A stretch of 64,000 nt of DNA from Owenia fusiformis. Lineage: Eukaryota > Annelida > Polychaeta > Sabellida > Oweniidae. This document shows positions 46,901-55,820 of this stretch, piece after piece. Position 1 is the first letter of the stretch. The number at the start of each line of letters is the position of its first letter. The stretch spans positions 15,771,759 through 15,835,758 of the forward strand of contig CAIIXF020000009.1 in NCBI GenBank assembly GCA_903813345.2, given 5' to 3'. The notes below the pieces were generated by a model. It made no database searches. It had not been told where the DNA came from and saw only the letters and a program-made list of their open reading frames with translations. Made by a program: the position numbers and the translations under genes.

Positions 46901-49900
46901 TTAACTTTTATTGTTTACAAGCATAGACAATCTCTCAATGGTAGGAGACACCGAGGCATAATGTTCAAATCCAGACAGTTTATGAGTTATATGTTACACA
47001 AGTTGATCCCCACATCTTGGGTTTCATTTGAAATTATAAGCGAGAATGTGATCCCAAACAATGGCAAAATTAATCACATTCAAGATCTTGCAATTCAAAA
47101 TGTGTTCATGTAGTTTTTTGACATAAAGGTAATTTTTCTCACAGATTTGCAGCCAATGAGTTTACAAATGTGTATCAAAGAGAGAGAGGTAGCTAGTTTT
47201 CTGTGGCCTGAATGGTTAAGATGATTCAAAAGAGAAATATGCTACTAATGAAAGAATTTTCCCATAGGGTTGACTCTGATAAACCCCTACAATGTAAATT
47301 TATGGGTGGGTTTCAAAATGATTTAAAACAAAATTGAGCAAACCAAATGTTATATTTATGATGTTAAGTGATAAAATATATTCTATTAAGAATAATATAG
47401 ATGGTTGTTTTAGTGAGGCACCAGTTCTATATAAGGCTACTGATCTGGCAAATTTTCTTTGGCATAGTTATGAAAATATTAATATGATATCATAGTCATA
47501 CATAACATGTTTCTTAAGGTTATTCATTCAGTTATTAATTACTATGGGATCCTATTTTCTCCTGAAGGAGTGCCTTCTAAACTATAGAAAATCTATGGTT
47601 TAAGAATAACACAAATATTTTTTCATTTAAAATGAGCTGACCTGGAGTATTCATAAAAATTGTTTACATGCCATTTTGTGTGCAGCCACAACTATGTCAA
47701 TATTTTCAATACAATATAAAATAAAGTTTTTGGCATATTATCAATCAAAAGGTGTGTGCCTAAATTTTTTAAAACATGACACTTGACCACAAATAGCCCT
47801 CCTATATATCATATACATGAACAGCCGCACAAACCGGTACATGTATCATGAGTTTAACTATTCATCATTCAACTCTTAATTAATGACCAAACTACAGAAT
47901 ACAAATATTTAGGTCTCATTCTCACACCAGTTTCCAACAGTTTTGATCCGAACACTAAGTACCTTAAAGAACAATCAAAAAAGGCACTTTTTAAGATAAA
48001 GTAACAACATAACAAGTTTAATGATGTTCCACCGGATGTGGCTCTTCATCTGTTTAATGCGTTGGTATGATAAAAAGCAAATGAAAGCAATTGAGTCAAT
48101 ACATTTGTCTTTTTTAAAGTCAACATTAGGCGTTTAATCACAAACTGCAAGCCCTGCTGTATATGGTGACCTAGGTAGATACCCATTATCAATCAAAATT
48201 GAATCTTTACATATATTATAAAATACTGGCTTAGATTTCTAAATTTTCCAGAGAGTAATGTATTAAATCAAGCATACTTATATGATAGAGGTAATCAAGA
48301 GTTTAAAAGTTTAAAAGTTGGTCAAGCAAGGTTTGTGATATAGAAAATGTGATTTATTCCATTATTGGAATAATCAAAATCTGGTGAACATGGTTGAAAA
48401 TAAAATAAAAATATTATTTGTAGAAAAATGGAAAAATGATTTGAACACTTATCCTATATTGAGAACGTACAAATTATTGAAAAGGGATTTCGGTCAAGAA
48501 GTGTATTTGAAACTATAGATTTGAAAAGTATAGATTGGCGACAAGTAGCTTTAAAATGAGTTCTCATTAGTTAGCAATTGAGACTGGAAGACAAACAAAG
48601 CCAAAACCAAAACCTAAAGAGGAAAGATTATGCAATATTAGTAAAGATGTAGAGGATGAATGACATGAATGTCATTTCTTTTTAACTTGCACAAAAAAAT
48701 GATGAGAATAGGCAAATATTATATACAAAAGCCCGTGAAATTTGAAACTTGGATTTACAAAGTGAAAATTTATTTGTCAATCTTATTTCTAGTGTAACCT
48801 TGCAAAGATAGATAGCAAATTCATTTACCATTCATTTAAGAATTTATTGTGACCTTATATATTTTTATATACTTTTTGAATTTTTAGTCTAGTATTTTGT
48901 AGTTTAGACATGTAGTTTACCATAGTTCTGACTAATGTAATCATGTTATGATACTATATGTCAATAAAAGTTATAAAAATAATTCATCAAAAAATGTTCT
49001 CCAAATGGCAACAAAACAGGAACTGATTAACATTCATTATTTCTATTGGTATAAAAAAGAAAATATTTCAAGAATGTGCACACATTGTGTTCATTTTTTG
49101 TAGCTCTAATTCATGAATTTTTGCATGCTCTAAGCTGAGATGAACTACATTTACACTGTACTGTAGGTTTGTTGAATATTAGTATGTACAGTATAGTCAG
49201 CTTTCCATTAAGTTTGCCTATTGCTATGGCAGATCTGCCCCCCTCGATGGGCCAAGAAAGAAATTGGACCCTAATATTAGTATGAACAGTATAGTCAGCT
49301 TTCCATTAAGTTTGCCTATTGCTATGGCAGATCTGCCCCCCTCGATGGGCCAAGAAAGAAATTGGACCCTAAAATGTTTTTAGACCCAGATATTTTTAGG
49401 AGCCCAATAAGTGGGCCTTCTTGTGCATTACTGGGCCTTTAAAGGCCTTATTTTTAAATTTAAGGCCAAATTATCAAGAAAATGGGCCTGAAGATTTACA
49501 AAATTTGGGCCCACGTATTTTTGGTTTTAGGGGCCTAAAATATTTCCCCCCCTTGTTGGTTCCCAGATCCGCCCCTGTATACTAATGTGTACATTAAAAA
49601 TAGAAAATTAAAAATTAGAAATTAGAGTACTTAATTGTCACTTTTAAACTATACCTGTCCTGATTACACATTAGCATGCGATTGTGTTATTTAATCTACA
49701 CACCTCAATTCTGCACAGAGGACAACTCCAATGTTTAATAACTTTTTTACCTCCATTATATACCAATGCCTTTTTCCCCAATCCTGTTGGTATTATTTTA
49801 TAAATATACATGTACTTCAGTATGTTCATCCACAACAAAAAATATAATTTTTAAATAGATTAGTTAAACAAATGTATTCTAATTTGAGTGTTATTTGAGG

Positions 49901-50283
49901 AATAAAAAATGACAGGTCATTCAGTTTGGTAAAATTCAGCACAGTTGGACAGAATGTTGTACAAAGCATGTGAGTGCACTTGTACTGGCATTCTGCCCAA
50001 GTAGACAGAAAGTAGAAAAGTCCAGTGAACAGAGGTCAAAATCAATAACACAATTACACAACTATAAATAAATAAATAGAAATAAAACAAGTTTCCTAAA
50101 ACTTGAATTTTATACAAATAATGCAATGTCCCACCCTCTGATGGAGAGTATGTGTGAATTCATTGTAAAGCATCATGTGACAACTTACCTGATGCAAATG
50201 ATGACAAGGGCAACAACTACAATTATGACAAGCACTGTGCCACCAACAGAGCACCCAATGATTATAGCAGTTACATCTTCCAT
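25841..50283 (-). CDS. Single-pass membrane protein, adaptor-like, five coding exons
   Basis: Exons 50189-50283, 30490-30800, 28998-29600, 27825-28757 and 25841-25911 join in phase (2,1,1,1) into 670 codons plus stop. Residues 1-5 are M-E-D-V-T. About 5-31 form one hydrophobic helix ending C-I, followed by the basic stop-transfer R-G-K-K-E-K-K. The remaining ~635 residues are polar and low-complexity, with YxxP motifs (Y-E-R-P, Y-A-V-P, Y-Q-E-P), Y-M-N-Q and a PPVKPP stretch. By the positive-inside rule the tail is cytoplasmic. Tyr motifs of this kind bind SH2 domains and PxxP binds SH3, so a scaffold or adaptor at the membrane is inferred. An in-frame TGA 12 codons before the ATG closes the frame upstream. 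I do not recognise the family. Confidence 0.75.
26220..27480. repeat. Foldback repeat in intron 4 of membrane gene
   Basis: About 26220-26570 (AAGGTACAGTGACAAAATA, AAGCAAAGACAATGATG, TTGGTCGGTTGGAAAATGTG) is the reverse complement, with indels, of about 27245-27475. The spacer is about 700 bp. Flanking stretches near 26000-26090 and 27510-27600 share a CTGT..GGxAATxACTxxAATACxxGTTGACAG phrase in direct orientation. Confidence 0.6.
27825..28757 (-). CDS. Membrane gene exon 4 (Tyr/Ser-rich tail)
   Basis: 933 bases, about 311 residues, bounded by TTTAATTTCAG and GTAAGA. It starts E-K-G-R-K-Y-A-N-G. It is very rich in Arg, Ser, Gln and Lys, with repeated R-R-(T/S)-Q-S-Q and R-(S/A)-(A/P)-S patterns that resemble basophilic-kinase or 14-3-3 sites. 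It carries the YxxP motifs Y-E-R-P, Y-A-V-P and Y-Q-E-P. It looks intrinsically disordered; no folded domain is recognised. Confidence 0.8.
28998..29600 (-). CDS. Membrane gene exon 3 (Pro/Thr-rich, then acidic)
   Basis: 603 bases between CATATTTCAG and GTATAG. It begins by completing an Ala codon, then I-G-K-P-S-N-F-P. A Thr/Pro-rich stretch is followed by a charged block of imperfect K-P-K-Q-N-D-R repeats and an acidic region with E-Y-L-V-T and D-Y-R-T-L-L. No folded domain is recognised. The Thr/Pro section is the only reason to consider the opposite topology. Confidence 0.8.
30490..30800 (-). CDS. Membrane gene exon 2 (juxtamembrane, Asn/His-rich)
   Basis: 311 bases between ACATTTTCAG and GTAATC. 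The first base completes the Arg codon begun in exon 1, which is strong evidence for joining exons 19 kb apart. The basic start G-K-K-E-K-K-P-P acts as stop-transfer. A His/Asn/Ser run follows, and the exon ends with A-V-Y-M-N-Q, a pYxN-type motif. Confidence 0.8.
30938..31560 (-). pseudogene. LINE 3'-end relic
   Basis: Minus-strand text across a frameshift gives a C-x-C-G-like knuckle (from TCCACATTTACAGTTTGG), F-F-F-Q-C-P-L, then L-L-Y-L-M-K-H-G-S-D and A-E-F-I-E-M-N. This is the usual C-terminal tail of invertebrate non-LTR elements of the CR1/RTE sort. The T-rich stretch at 30940-30965 is its poly(A) on the other strand. It sits in intron 1 close to exon 2. Confidence 0.65.
32118..32532. 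repeat. Dispersed direct repeat of ~105 bp
   Basis: CAATTGTGATCATGACRAGTC, AGTAAGCTAGTATGTAGG and AATGCGTTTATTTGGGTTA occur at about 32122-32226 and again at about 32428-32532, 310 bp apart and nearly identical. Surrounding sequence (31570-32690) is AT-rich and shows no gene. Confidence 0.7.
32694..32840 (+). repeat. Solo end of the GGGTTTG foldback family
   Basis: GGGTTTGTAGAAAAAAACGGG, then TAAATCCTCCATGCTGGGTTC, down to CATAATTAGATCATTAG matches the terminal repeat of the foldback element at 42931-44674. Only one end is present. Confidence 0.7.
33483..33619. repeat. 137-bp hairpin at Crypton end, unit 1
   Basis: ATCACACGTTTCAGC pairs with GCTGAAACGTGTGAT, TGATACGGGAAATCTTCCAC with its complement, and TGTATCACCAC with GTGGTGATACA. 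The loop is about 15 bp at 33543-33557. Because it is a palindrome, both strands translate to similar peptides, which are not real genes. The stretch TGAAACGTGTGAT..GTACGTGGCTACTT that follows is itself tandemly repeated (about 33608-33706 and 33709-33790). Confidence 0.88.
33938..35634 (-). CDS. Crypton tyrosine recombinase, unit 1 (4 exons, 424 aa)
   Basis: Exons 35122-35634, 34727-34922, 34345-34626 and 33938-34221 (minus) join in phases 0, 1 and 1 at GT-AG sites into 425 codons. Exon 1 carries a SAM-like core-binding region (T-L-E-N-F-R-H-S-L-N-R-Y-L). Exon 2 has box I Arg in N-A-R-R-G-A-E-N-M (about R182/R183). Exon 3 has H306-C-I-R309. Exon 4 opens with G-H332-R-S and has the nucleophile Tyr341 in L-L-S-Y-Q-R. 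The order matches DUF3504/KIAA1958-like recombinases. These join DNA through a 3'-phosphotyrosine. All key residues are present, so activity is plausible. No DNA-binding zinc finger is seen. Confidence 0.87.
35655..35740 (-). promoter_or_regulatory. CRE/ATF-like cluster upstream of Crypton gene, unit 1
   Basis: Within about 110 bp upstream of the start codon (minus strand) lie TGACGT at 35655-35660, TACGTCA at 35687-35693 and the perfect palindrome TGACGTCA at 35733-35740. An AT-rich AAATATATTA lies between them. CREB/ATF binding is inferred from the motif only. Confidence 0.4.
35887..36023. repeat. 137-bp hairpin at Crypton end, unit 2
   Basis: Same palindrome as at 33483-33619, here lying at the junction between the two units. 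That puts an inverted-repeat structure exactly between the tandem copies. Confidence 0.88.
36342..38038 (-). CDS. Crypton tyrosine recombinase, unit 2 (4 exons, 424 aa)
   Basis: Exons 37526-38038, 37131-37326, 36749-37030 and 36342-36625 (minus). The predicted protein is identical to that of unit 1, including the H-x-x-R, second His and Tyr nucleophile. CRE-like motifs lie upstream at 38059-38064, 38091-38097 and 38137-38144. Both copies run in the same direction as the host membrane gene whose intron they occupy. Confidence 0.87.
38283..38800. repeat. Tandem ~95-bp intronic repeat at Crypton insertion site
   Basis: Units with CCAAAAGTGTCATTAGACA, GTGCCATRCTA, GTATTCACATACCAAAT and TTTTCGAGTTATAGTA repeat from 38310 to about 38580, then decay. 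The same repeat precedes the Crypton pair at 33440-33474, so the transposons split one unit. Sequence on to 39250 has TTTACACTYA-type phrases and no gene. Confidence 0.7.
39258..40088. mobile_element. 831-bp foldback element with ~400-bp arms
   Basis: CACAGGCTGGTATCGAAA at the left is inverted at the right, and pairing continues for almost the full length. About 39258-39662 folds on about 39690-40088 around a loop of only ~25 bp. TCCGCTGTGACGGAGCA or its variant marks the outer and inner end of each arm. The direct repeat ATATA flanks the element (39253-39257 and 40089-40093). No coding capacity. Arms are diverged by indels, so the copy is not brand new. Confidence 0.8.
40089..41461. other. 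No gene seen
   Basis: AT-rich intron sequence of the minus-strand membrane gene. TTTACACTTGA/TTTACACCTAG phrases link it to the decayed repeat near 38.8 kb. No exon candidate is visible. Confidence 0.45.
41462..41957. mobile_element. CAGGCCTGTCAA-family DNA transposon, 6-bp duplication
   Basis: Ends CAGGCCTGTCAACTGTCCC and (inverted) CAGGGCTGTCAACTTGGG; flanked by CATTCC at 41456-41461 and 41958-41963. Inside are GTCACGC motifs, a 20-bp poly(C) run at 41740-41759 and about five ~21-bp repeats of GGTGTTCAAAnTTTGG. A second member lies at 51701-52126 in reverse orientation and a larger relative at 42184-45089. Confidence 0.82.
42931..44674. mobile_element. Third shell: foldback element with 10-bp duplication
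   Basis: GGGTTTGTATAAAAAACCGG starts the element and its reverse complement ends it. TTTCTAGATA flanks both sides exactly (42921-42930 and 44675-44684). Arms are roughly 300 bp once the LTR-like insertion at 43065-43938 is removed. They include TAAATCCTCCATGCTGGG and end near GGCGTAGC with poly(G)/poly(C) runs at 44069-44079 and 44383-44401. A 9-10-bp duplication with long TIRs suggests a Mutator-like origin. Confidence 0.82.
43065..43938. mobile_element. Innermost insertion: probable solo LTR, 874 bp
   Basis: The segment starts TGTTGTA and ends TACAACA, and is flanked by TAAG (43061-43064 and 43939-43942). Its removal rejoins AAACGTGTAAG to ATTTGTTTTGAATTT, as in the uninterrupted opposite arm. 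TG..CA ends with a 4-bp duplication fit a solo LTR. A TTTATATATG stretch near 43727 could be its promoter. A small DNA transposon with a 4-bp duplication is the alternative. Confidence 0.6.
45990..47880. other. Intronic sequence, no other exon seen
   Basis: Apart from the possible alternative exon near 46.58 kb, this stretch is AT-rich with short frames. I see no recognisable repeat family. Confidence 0.4.
46558..46595 (-). CDS. Possible alternative first exon of membrane gene
   Basis: On the minus strand an ATG (46593-46595) opens M-E-E-L-L-G-F-V-F and reaches a strong donor TTTTCG/GTAAGAT. Just upstream is the inverted repeat GTTACGCTGA..TCAGCGTAAC, which contains a CRE-like TGACGT. The exon ends in phase 1, so it could join exon 3 or 4 of the membrane gene, giving a form without the membrane helix, but not exon 2. 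Speculative. Confidence 0.25.
47880..48985 (+). pseudogene. LINE relic: RT end and C-terminus
   Basis: The plus strand reads T-E-Y-K-Y-L-G-L-I-L-T-P and Y-L-K-E-Q-S-K-K-A-L-F-K-I (post-palm RT region). After decay comes a copy of the C-terminal block also seen on the minus strand at 5601-6074 (same FVEKWKNDLN and KPKPKPKE-type stretches, with stops). It ends with TCAATAAAAGTTATAAAAAT. The same LINE family therefore occurs twice in the window. Confidence 0.72.
49175..49370 (+). repeat. 98-bp tandem duplication
   Basis: AATATTAGTATGWACAGTATA through GAAATTGGACCCT occurs twice, at 49175-49272 and 49273-49370, almost identical. It contains CCCCCCTCGATGGGCC. It is followed by related GGGCCT-rich sequence to about 49575. 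Confidence 0.8.
50189..50283 (-). CDS. Membrane gene exon 1 (start and membrane helix)
   Basis: ATG at 50281-50283, 31 full codons plus two bases, donor CAG/GTAAGT. It encodes M-E-D-V-T, then I-I-I-G-C-S-V-G-G-T-V and V-I-I-V-V-V-A-L-V-I-I-C-I. The exon itself follows an acceptor (TTTCTTTCCAG, about 50328), so an upstream 5' UTR exon exists. An in-frame TGA and a short upstream ORF (ATGACGTGG..TGA) precede the start. Cys30 at the inner membrane face could be lipidated. Confidence 0.78.
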
Positions 50284-51231
50284 CTTGAAATCAGATTTGT
50301 GAATACCACGTCATTTTTAGACCTGGAAAGAAACATTTAATTGTAATGAGATTTATAAATAACACTTTACACAAGTAAGATGCAGCAATAGTATCCAGGG
50401 AATATTTTGTTATGTCGAATAAGCAGATGTAATTCAATTGATTGTAATTCAAATGTCTAAGAGTTTTATTGTAATTTTGAGAATTTTATGCTATTTTACA
50501 CTATAATTTAATGCATTTGAATGAATGTTTCATGTTTTCTTCATTAAAGGCAGAATCAGATCTATGGGGTGACAAATTACAAGCAAAATGTACAATTGAC
50601 CTACAAATCTATTCAGTACAATCTCAAATACAATATCTCCCAAAAGATTCATGATATGTTATAAAATGGTGAAGTTAATAAGAATGGTAACCATTCTTAT
50701 AGAAAAATAATACATTATTGTAAAAATCTTTAGTTTTCCTGAAATAAAGTGTGCACTTTTGGGATTTTTAGAAAATAGACATGAAAAGGAATGACATTAG
50801 CCAGAAATATTCTAAAATTGAAACATTTTTTGTGAGGCTGCTTGCTAGATCTGATTCTCTCTTTAAACTGTCAATTGCCCTTGAACCAGTGACACATGGA
50901 TACGCGGAAGAATGCTAGTAAAAAGCAAACAAAATGCGATTGAAATAATATAAAAGACTTTTAGAGTGAAAGTATTTTCTTTTGCATTTGACACCTCAAT
51001 ACAACTTGAAAAAATAAAACATTCTAGTTAAAAGCATTTGAACAATTTAAATTGAAACACCGGTTTTGTTTTATGATATTTTGTAAAGACCTATTAGGGT
51101 AACAAAGAACAACATTACAATAGGTTGATTTCCTGTGTTTTATTTCATAATAGTAAAGAGTTGGGAAGTAATTTACTTATAATTGAAAAATATAAATAAC
51201 CTTTTCAATTGCAGCAGTAGTATTATACAAG

Positions 51232-51351
51232 GTGAGCCAAAAATGGTAACCCAAACAAATGTTAATAACAACTTAGTCTTTCAGCATGGGTTCAAGGTCA
51301 TGCTGAATGACTGAGTTTATTCATATTTCTTAGGGATTTTGGGTTCACCTT
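51232..51351. repeat. Small ~120-bp palindromic repeat
   Basis: CAAGGTGAGCCAAAAATGG at the left is roughly inverted by TTTTGGGTTCACCTTG at the right, with an internal hairpin (TTCAGCATG..CATGCTGAA). It is probably a tiny MITE; flanking duplication is not clear. Confidence 0.5.
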
Positions 51352-51700
51352 GAACCTCATATAAAAGATTGTCATTAAATATTCATTAAATGAACCAGAA
51401 CTGCCATCATTTAATTGGTTTGACATGTAATCAAAATCTGGAAGCTCTCTTTTAAGCAAAACCAACCTATTGAAAAGAACAGTCTCTATCTTGCATGCTT
51501 ATATGTTCAATTATCACTCATGCCCTGCTACCCCATTTTGTTCCTTACTCACTCTGTAGCTTCTCGAGTCTAAATGCATGCACTGTGCAAGACAGGGTGG
51601 ATCTGTAAGCGTCTTTTACTGTTAACTCACGCCCATTATGGAGACCATAATGAGACACAATGCATGCACAGAGAACAAGCTACGTGGTAGAAACAAGATG

Positions 51701-52126
51701 CAGGCCTGTCAACTTGGGAACACCTAACATGAGTGACTTACAAATGTTGAACACCTTTGTTCAAATTTTGGACACCTTGGTCCAAATCTGAACACCTTGG
51801 CCACATTTTGAGCACCTCAGTTCAAATTAAGGGGGGGGGGGTAGGTATGAAATATTTCAGGGAAAATGTGTGGTATGAAATATTTCAGGGAAAATGTGTG
51901 ACATACGGTAACCGCGTGTAGAGTCTGAACGAAATGTATTCGTTTTTTTCTTCGGTCGGTTTTGTGCTGTATCGGCGATCATTTTTTGGAAGTTTTTCTA
52001 CAGGAATATTTTTGCTGGACAATAATCAGGTAAAATGCTATTGTCACACAAAAAAACTGGCGTGACTTCAAATTTTCCAGCAAATGCATGACAATTATGC
52101 AAATTGCGGGACAGTTGGACGGCCTG
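51701..52126. mobile_element. CAGGCCTGTCAA-family DNA transposon, 6-bp duplication
   Basis: Ends CAGGCCTGTCAACTTGGG and (inverted) CAGGCCGTCCAACTGTCCC. Flanked by AAGATG at 51695-51700 and 52127-52132. It is the reverse-oriented sibling of 41462-41957, with the same ~21-bp TTTGGACACC-type internal repeats and a poly(G) run near 51833. It lies at the edge of a LINE relic. A third left end, without a partner, is at about 59480. Confidence 0.82.
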
Positions 52127-52129
52127 AAG

Positions 52130-53905
52130 ATGACAAATCAATGAGGCAACCCATGCAGCACTGCTTCGCAACCATATCCATCTGGAGCATCTCTCTGTTA
52201 CTGCTCCGATTTCTGTACTTGCTCTTTTCCTCTTGGTAGATAGCATTCCAAGAGATTTCAGCATCCAAGTCACTGACTTTCCAGCTAATCCTCTGCATCC
52301 TATGATGATATCCTCATATGACATGATGCCCTCTACTGCCTCCCAGTTGAGCCATGTCCCCTGCTTGGCCATTCCTGTGACTTTGACTAATCTTGCCTCC
52401 TCCTCCTCAGTGACCATCTTCCTTTTCCCGTGACTGCTTTTGACCATGGGACTCTCCCATAACTCCCAAGTCCTCTTCATCCTTCTGCAACTGTTCCTAC
52501 AATATCGCTCTGCCTGAGCGTGCCTTCTGCATTGGTAATAGCTGTCTGGGCAGACCATTCTCGTTCTTGCTGTTGTCGCCTCAGTTGATCTAGCTGTTGG
52601 ATCTTTGGAATCTCTAAGAAGAATTGCTGTTTGTACTTTTGTCAGCTGGAGATGAAGTGCTATAAAGGTTGACTGCACTAAATGACTGAGGGACTCCTTA
52701 CCATTTCCGAAGAAATTTGCTGGTGATCCTTTCTAAAGCTTCAACTGCTGTCATGGAGAAGTCATACATTGTGAATGGCCAATTCAACCTAGGAATCACT
52801 CCATACTTGAAGCACCTGCAGATCTTAAGCTTTCCAGGTACTGAAGTCTTATCTACAGTTTTCTTCCAGGTTGTAAGTTGACATAATGTATCTGATGTGT
52901 GTGTCTTGTCATTAAGGTTGTGGTCGAACCATTTCCCAAGGCATTTGATAGGATTCTCGTTGATAGTAGGAATGGTCTCTCCCTGCATTGTAAACTTGCT
53001 GTCTACTATTTTACCTTTCTTCAAGATAAGGCTTCTAGATTTCTTGAGCTTGAATATATGTTAATCTACCCCAAGTAGCAAGTTCTTCCAAACGAGAAAG
53101 AACCCATCTCATCCCAATTTCTTGGCATGACATGGCTGTTATGTCGTCCATTAAACCTCTGCAAGGTGGATGGCGTGTTCTTCCAGATGTTTATGGCTGC
53201 AACAAACAAGATCACTGACACAGAACAACCAGCCATGATGCCCTTCCCAAAGGCGTTGCCAGTCTGACGTGATGTCACCTGCAGAAAAACGCATATGTAG
53301 TCCTCCAAGGTGTAATTTAACAAGTGCTGTTACTTCAGGTGGTATATGATGATGTTCAAGCAGGCCTGTAGCCAGGGGGGGGGGGGTTCGATGGGTTTGA
53401 GCAAACCCCCCCCCCCCTGGCCAAAGATTCTTTCAAAATCATGCAGTTTCTCATCATTCTGACCACTTTTTAAGTGATTTTGGCCATTTTTGGACCAAAA
53501 TTGTCAAAAGTGAACCCCCCCTGGAATTTTTCAAAAAGTGAACCCCCCTGGCAAATCCTGGCTACGGGCATGTCAAGAGTGGTATAAATCAGCTGATGGG
53601 GCACACTAGGATAGGCCTTGGCTAGATCCAACCATACAACAGAGAGATCTTTCTTCTCCTTCTTGGCTTCCCCAATCAGCTTGGTAATAGCTGCTGTATG
53701 CTCAGTGCAGCCGGAAAAGCCTGTAATTCCACCCTTCTGAACAGAGGTGTCGACATACTTGTTCTTTATGAAAAAGTTGGTGAATCGTTTGGCTATTACA
53801 GCCCAGAAGATCTTGCCTTCAACACTTAGTAGGGAGAGAGAACTTGAATTCTCTTCCTTGGGAACAAAGTTCCCAATGAAAAGTTGGGATAATGTCTTGA
53901 TTATT
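52130..53905 (-). pseudogene. LINE reverse-transcriptase relic, frameshifted
   Basis: Read right to left: I-F-W-A-V-I-A-K-R, then V-V-W-L-D-L-A-K-A-Y (motif A Asp), the interruption at 53361-53572, G-I-M-A-G-C-S-V-S-V-I-L-F (motif B), after a frameshift L-M-D-D-I-T (active-site Asp pair, near 53140-53160), then P-I-K-C-L-G-K-W-F-D and F-L-R-K-W. The C-terminal part at 52130-52680 is Arg/Trp-rich. Several frameshifts make it dead. It is a different lineage from the LINE at 19-25 kb. Confidence 0.75.
53361..53572. mobile_element. 212-bp MITE inside LINE relic, 5-bp duplication
   Basis: Ends CAGGCCTGTAGCCAGG and (inverted) CATGCCCGTAGCCAGG; flanked by TCAAG at 53356-53360 and 53573-53577. Poly(G) at 53375-53386 and poly(C) at 53406-53417 lie close together. 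Removing it with one TCAAG restores the LINE reading T-T-L-E-H-H-H. A 5-bp duplication and CAGG ends suggest a hAT-type element, by inference. Confidence 0.82.
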
Positions 53906-55690
53906 TTGTGAAGGAATGTCTCTGTTAGGTACCATTGGCTGATTTTCCAATGTATCCATTGTTAATTTGGGTTTAAATTTTGCTCAATTAAACAGAACTA
54001 GACATGATTCATGATATTGTAATTGCTTAGCATAAGGTATAGATGAAAGATTGTTTTAATTGTCAAACTATTCTTCAGTATTAGAGGCTCTGAATGAATA
54101 AATAAATAAATCTGAAATTGATTCCGATATTCTCTATGTAGGATTCGGGGCACTACATGATAATATGTCATGTAACATTACACTAACATTACACGTCATG
54201 AAAATATGTATACATGAGATATAACAATTTGGAATTGTATCAATTATACAGTAAATGTATACTAGCTACTATTTCAATTTTCAACTAATTTTGAAAATGT
54301 ATCGAATATGAAATGAGTAAAGTACATATGGACCACTTTATCAACTTACCAGGTATGTGATTTTGTTAATGTAAGTGATAAGAAGATAATATTACACTAT
54401 ATAAACTACCCTAATGGATTTTTCTTTCTATAACATATTGTTTGCATTTTCTTTTTAAATATGTACAGTATACTTGAAATATTGAGATCTCAAATATTTA
54501 CCAAAAAATGCCACACCTCATTTTTGATAAGACCTGCTAAAAGTATATTCTTTGATAATGTATGCTATATCCATCCAAATCTTTCTAGAATTTCTTTGCT
54601 ACTGTAATATAATTCCCTTATAAGCCATGTAGTTGCCTTCAGTAAAAGAATGATAATTCTAGCAGTTCACTAATGTTTGACTTAAGCATATGACCATATA
54701 AGGAAATTATGACTAAATGGAATTCTTTTGTAAACACAGATTAAAATTCCACACCCAAAGCATGATTCAACTAACAAGATCATAGAAGTAGTAATCTGAC
54801 TGTAATGTTAAACTGTTCAAATATCCATTATGGCATTATACCTAAAATTATAATGTTGTGGTACATTTTGAAAATCCATTTGGACTTAAAACCTAAAATG
54901 TTCTTTTGAATGGAGTGCAGCAGATACAAGAGAGTTAATAACATAATTAGACATTTAAGTGGCAATGAACATTATTTTATTCAAAATCTTAGATCATTTT
55001 CATGTCAATACTGTAGTGTAATTAGAATAATGGAGGTTGAATATATCTTTTTATTTTTTCCAAAAAGTAGGTGTTCTCTCTTTCCCTATTTTTCCTTACT
55101 TGGCATCAAAATGACGACCAAAACTAATTCTTAATAGGCATGTATTAACATGAATTTAAATAAAACAAATAAATGGACATTAAATAAATGGACATTTTAT
55201 ATTTTTATGAACTCATGTCCATAAAACCTGTTTAGCTTGATTTATAAGGTTTAACCTAACAGTCATAGATCTTCACATAAAAGCATTTCAACAGTGTTAT
55301 TTTGTTTGATATTATATTTAGTGTTCAAGGTTATGAAAAGGTACAAGTATGTTAATACATTTTTTTATGTACGAGTATTTTTTGCCTCTAGAGCTATTAT
55401 TGCTTTGTATCTCAGATTTTTTAACATGAATAAAATGGACATTTGCCACCAACAAGGTCATGGATAGATCTTTCAAATCCTTTGTTCCAAAAGTCATATT
55501 TTTTGTCATTTTCAATTCGTGCATAGAGCCATCATTCCCTTGACCCTAAAAGGACAGAATTATTTCAAATACAATTGATTTCAGTCAGTTTTAGTGTGTC
55601 ATACTTTGTGTCAAATACTGTATGGTATATAATTGAATCAGAAAAATTGTTAAACAAAGGCTTATAATTCCTCCCATATCCTGTGTTGTT
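53906..55690. other. No gene seen
   Basis: AT-rich sequence upstream of the membrane gene's first coding exon. Short frames only; no recognisable motif. Confidence 0.45.
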
Positions 55691-55693
55691 CAA

Positions 55694-55820
55694 AAGCTTT
55701 TTTCACTGGGAGGTAATAGATGAACCATGGCTGACCATGTTAAGCTTTTTTCACTGGGAGGTAATAGATGAACCATGGCTGACCATGTTAAGCTTTTTTT
55801 CGCTGGGTGGAAATAGCTGA
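55694..55820 (+). repeat. 48-bp tandem repeat, 2.6 copies
   Basis: AAGCTTTTTTCACTGGGAGG through GACCATGTT repeats at 55694, 55742 and 55790. The first two copies are identical and the third diverges. Confidence 0.8.
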
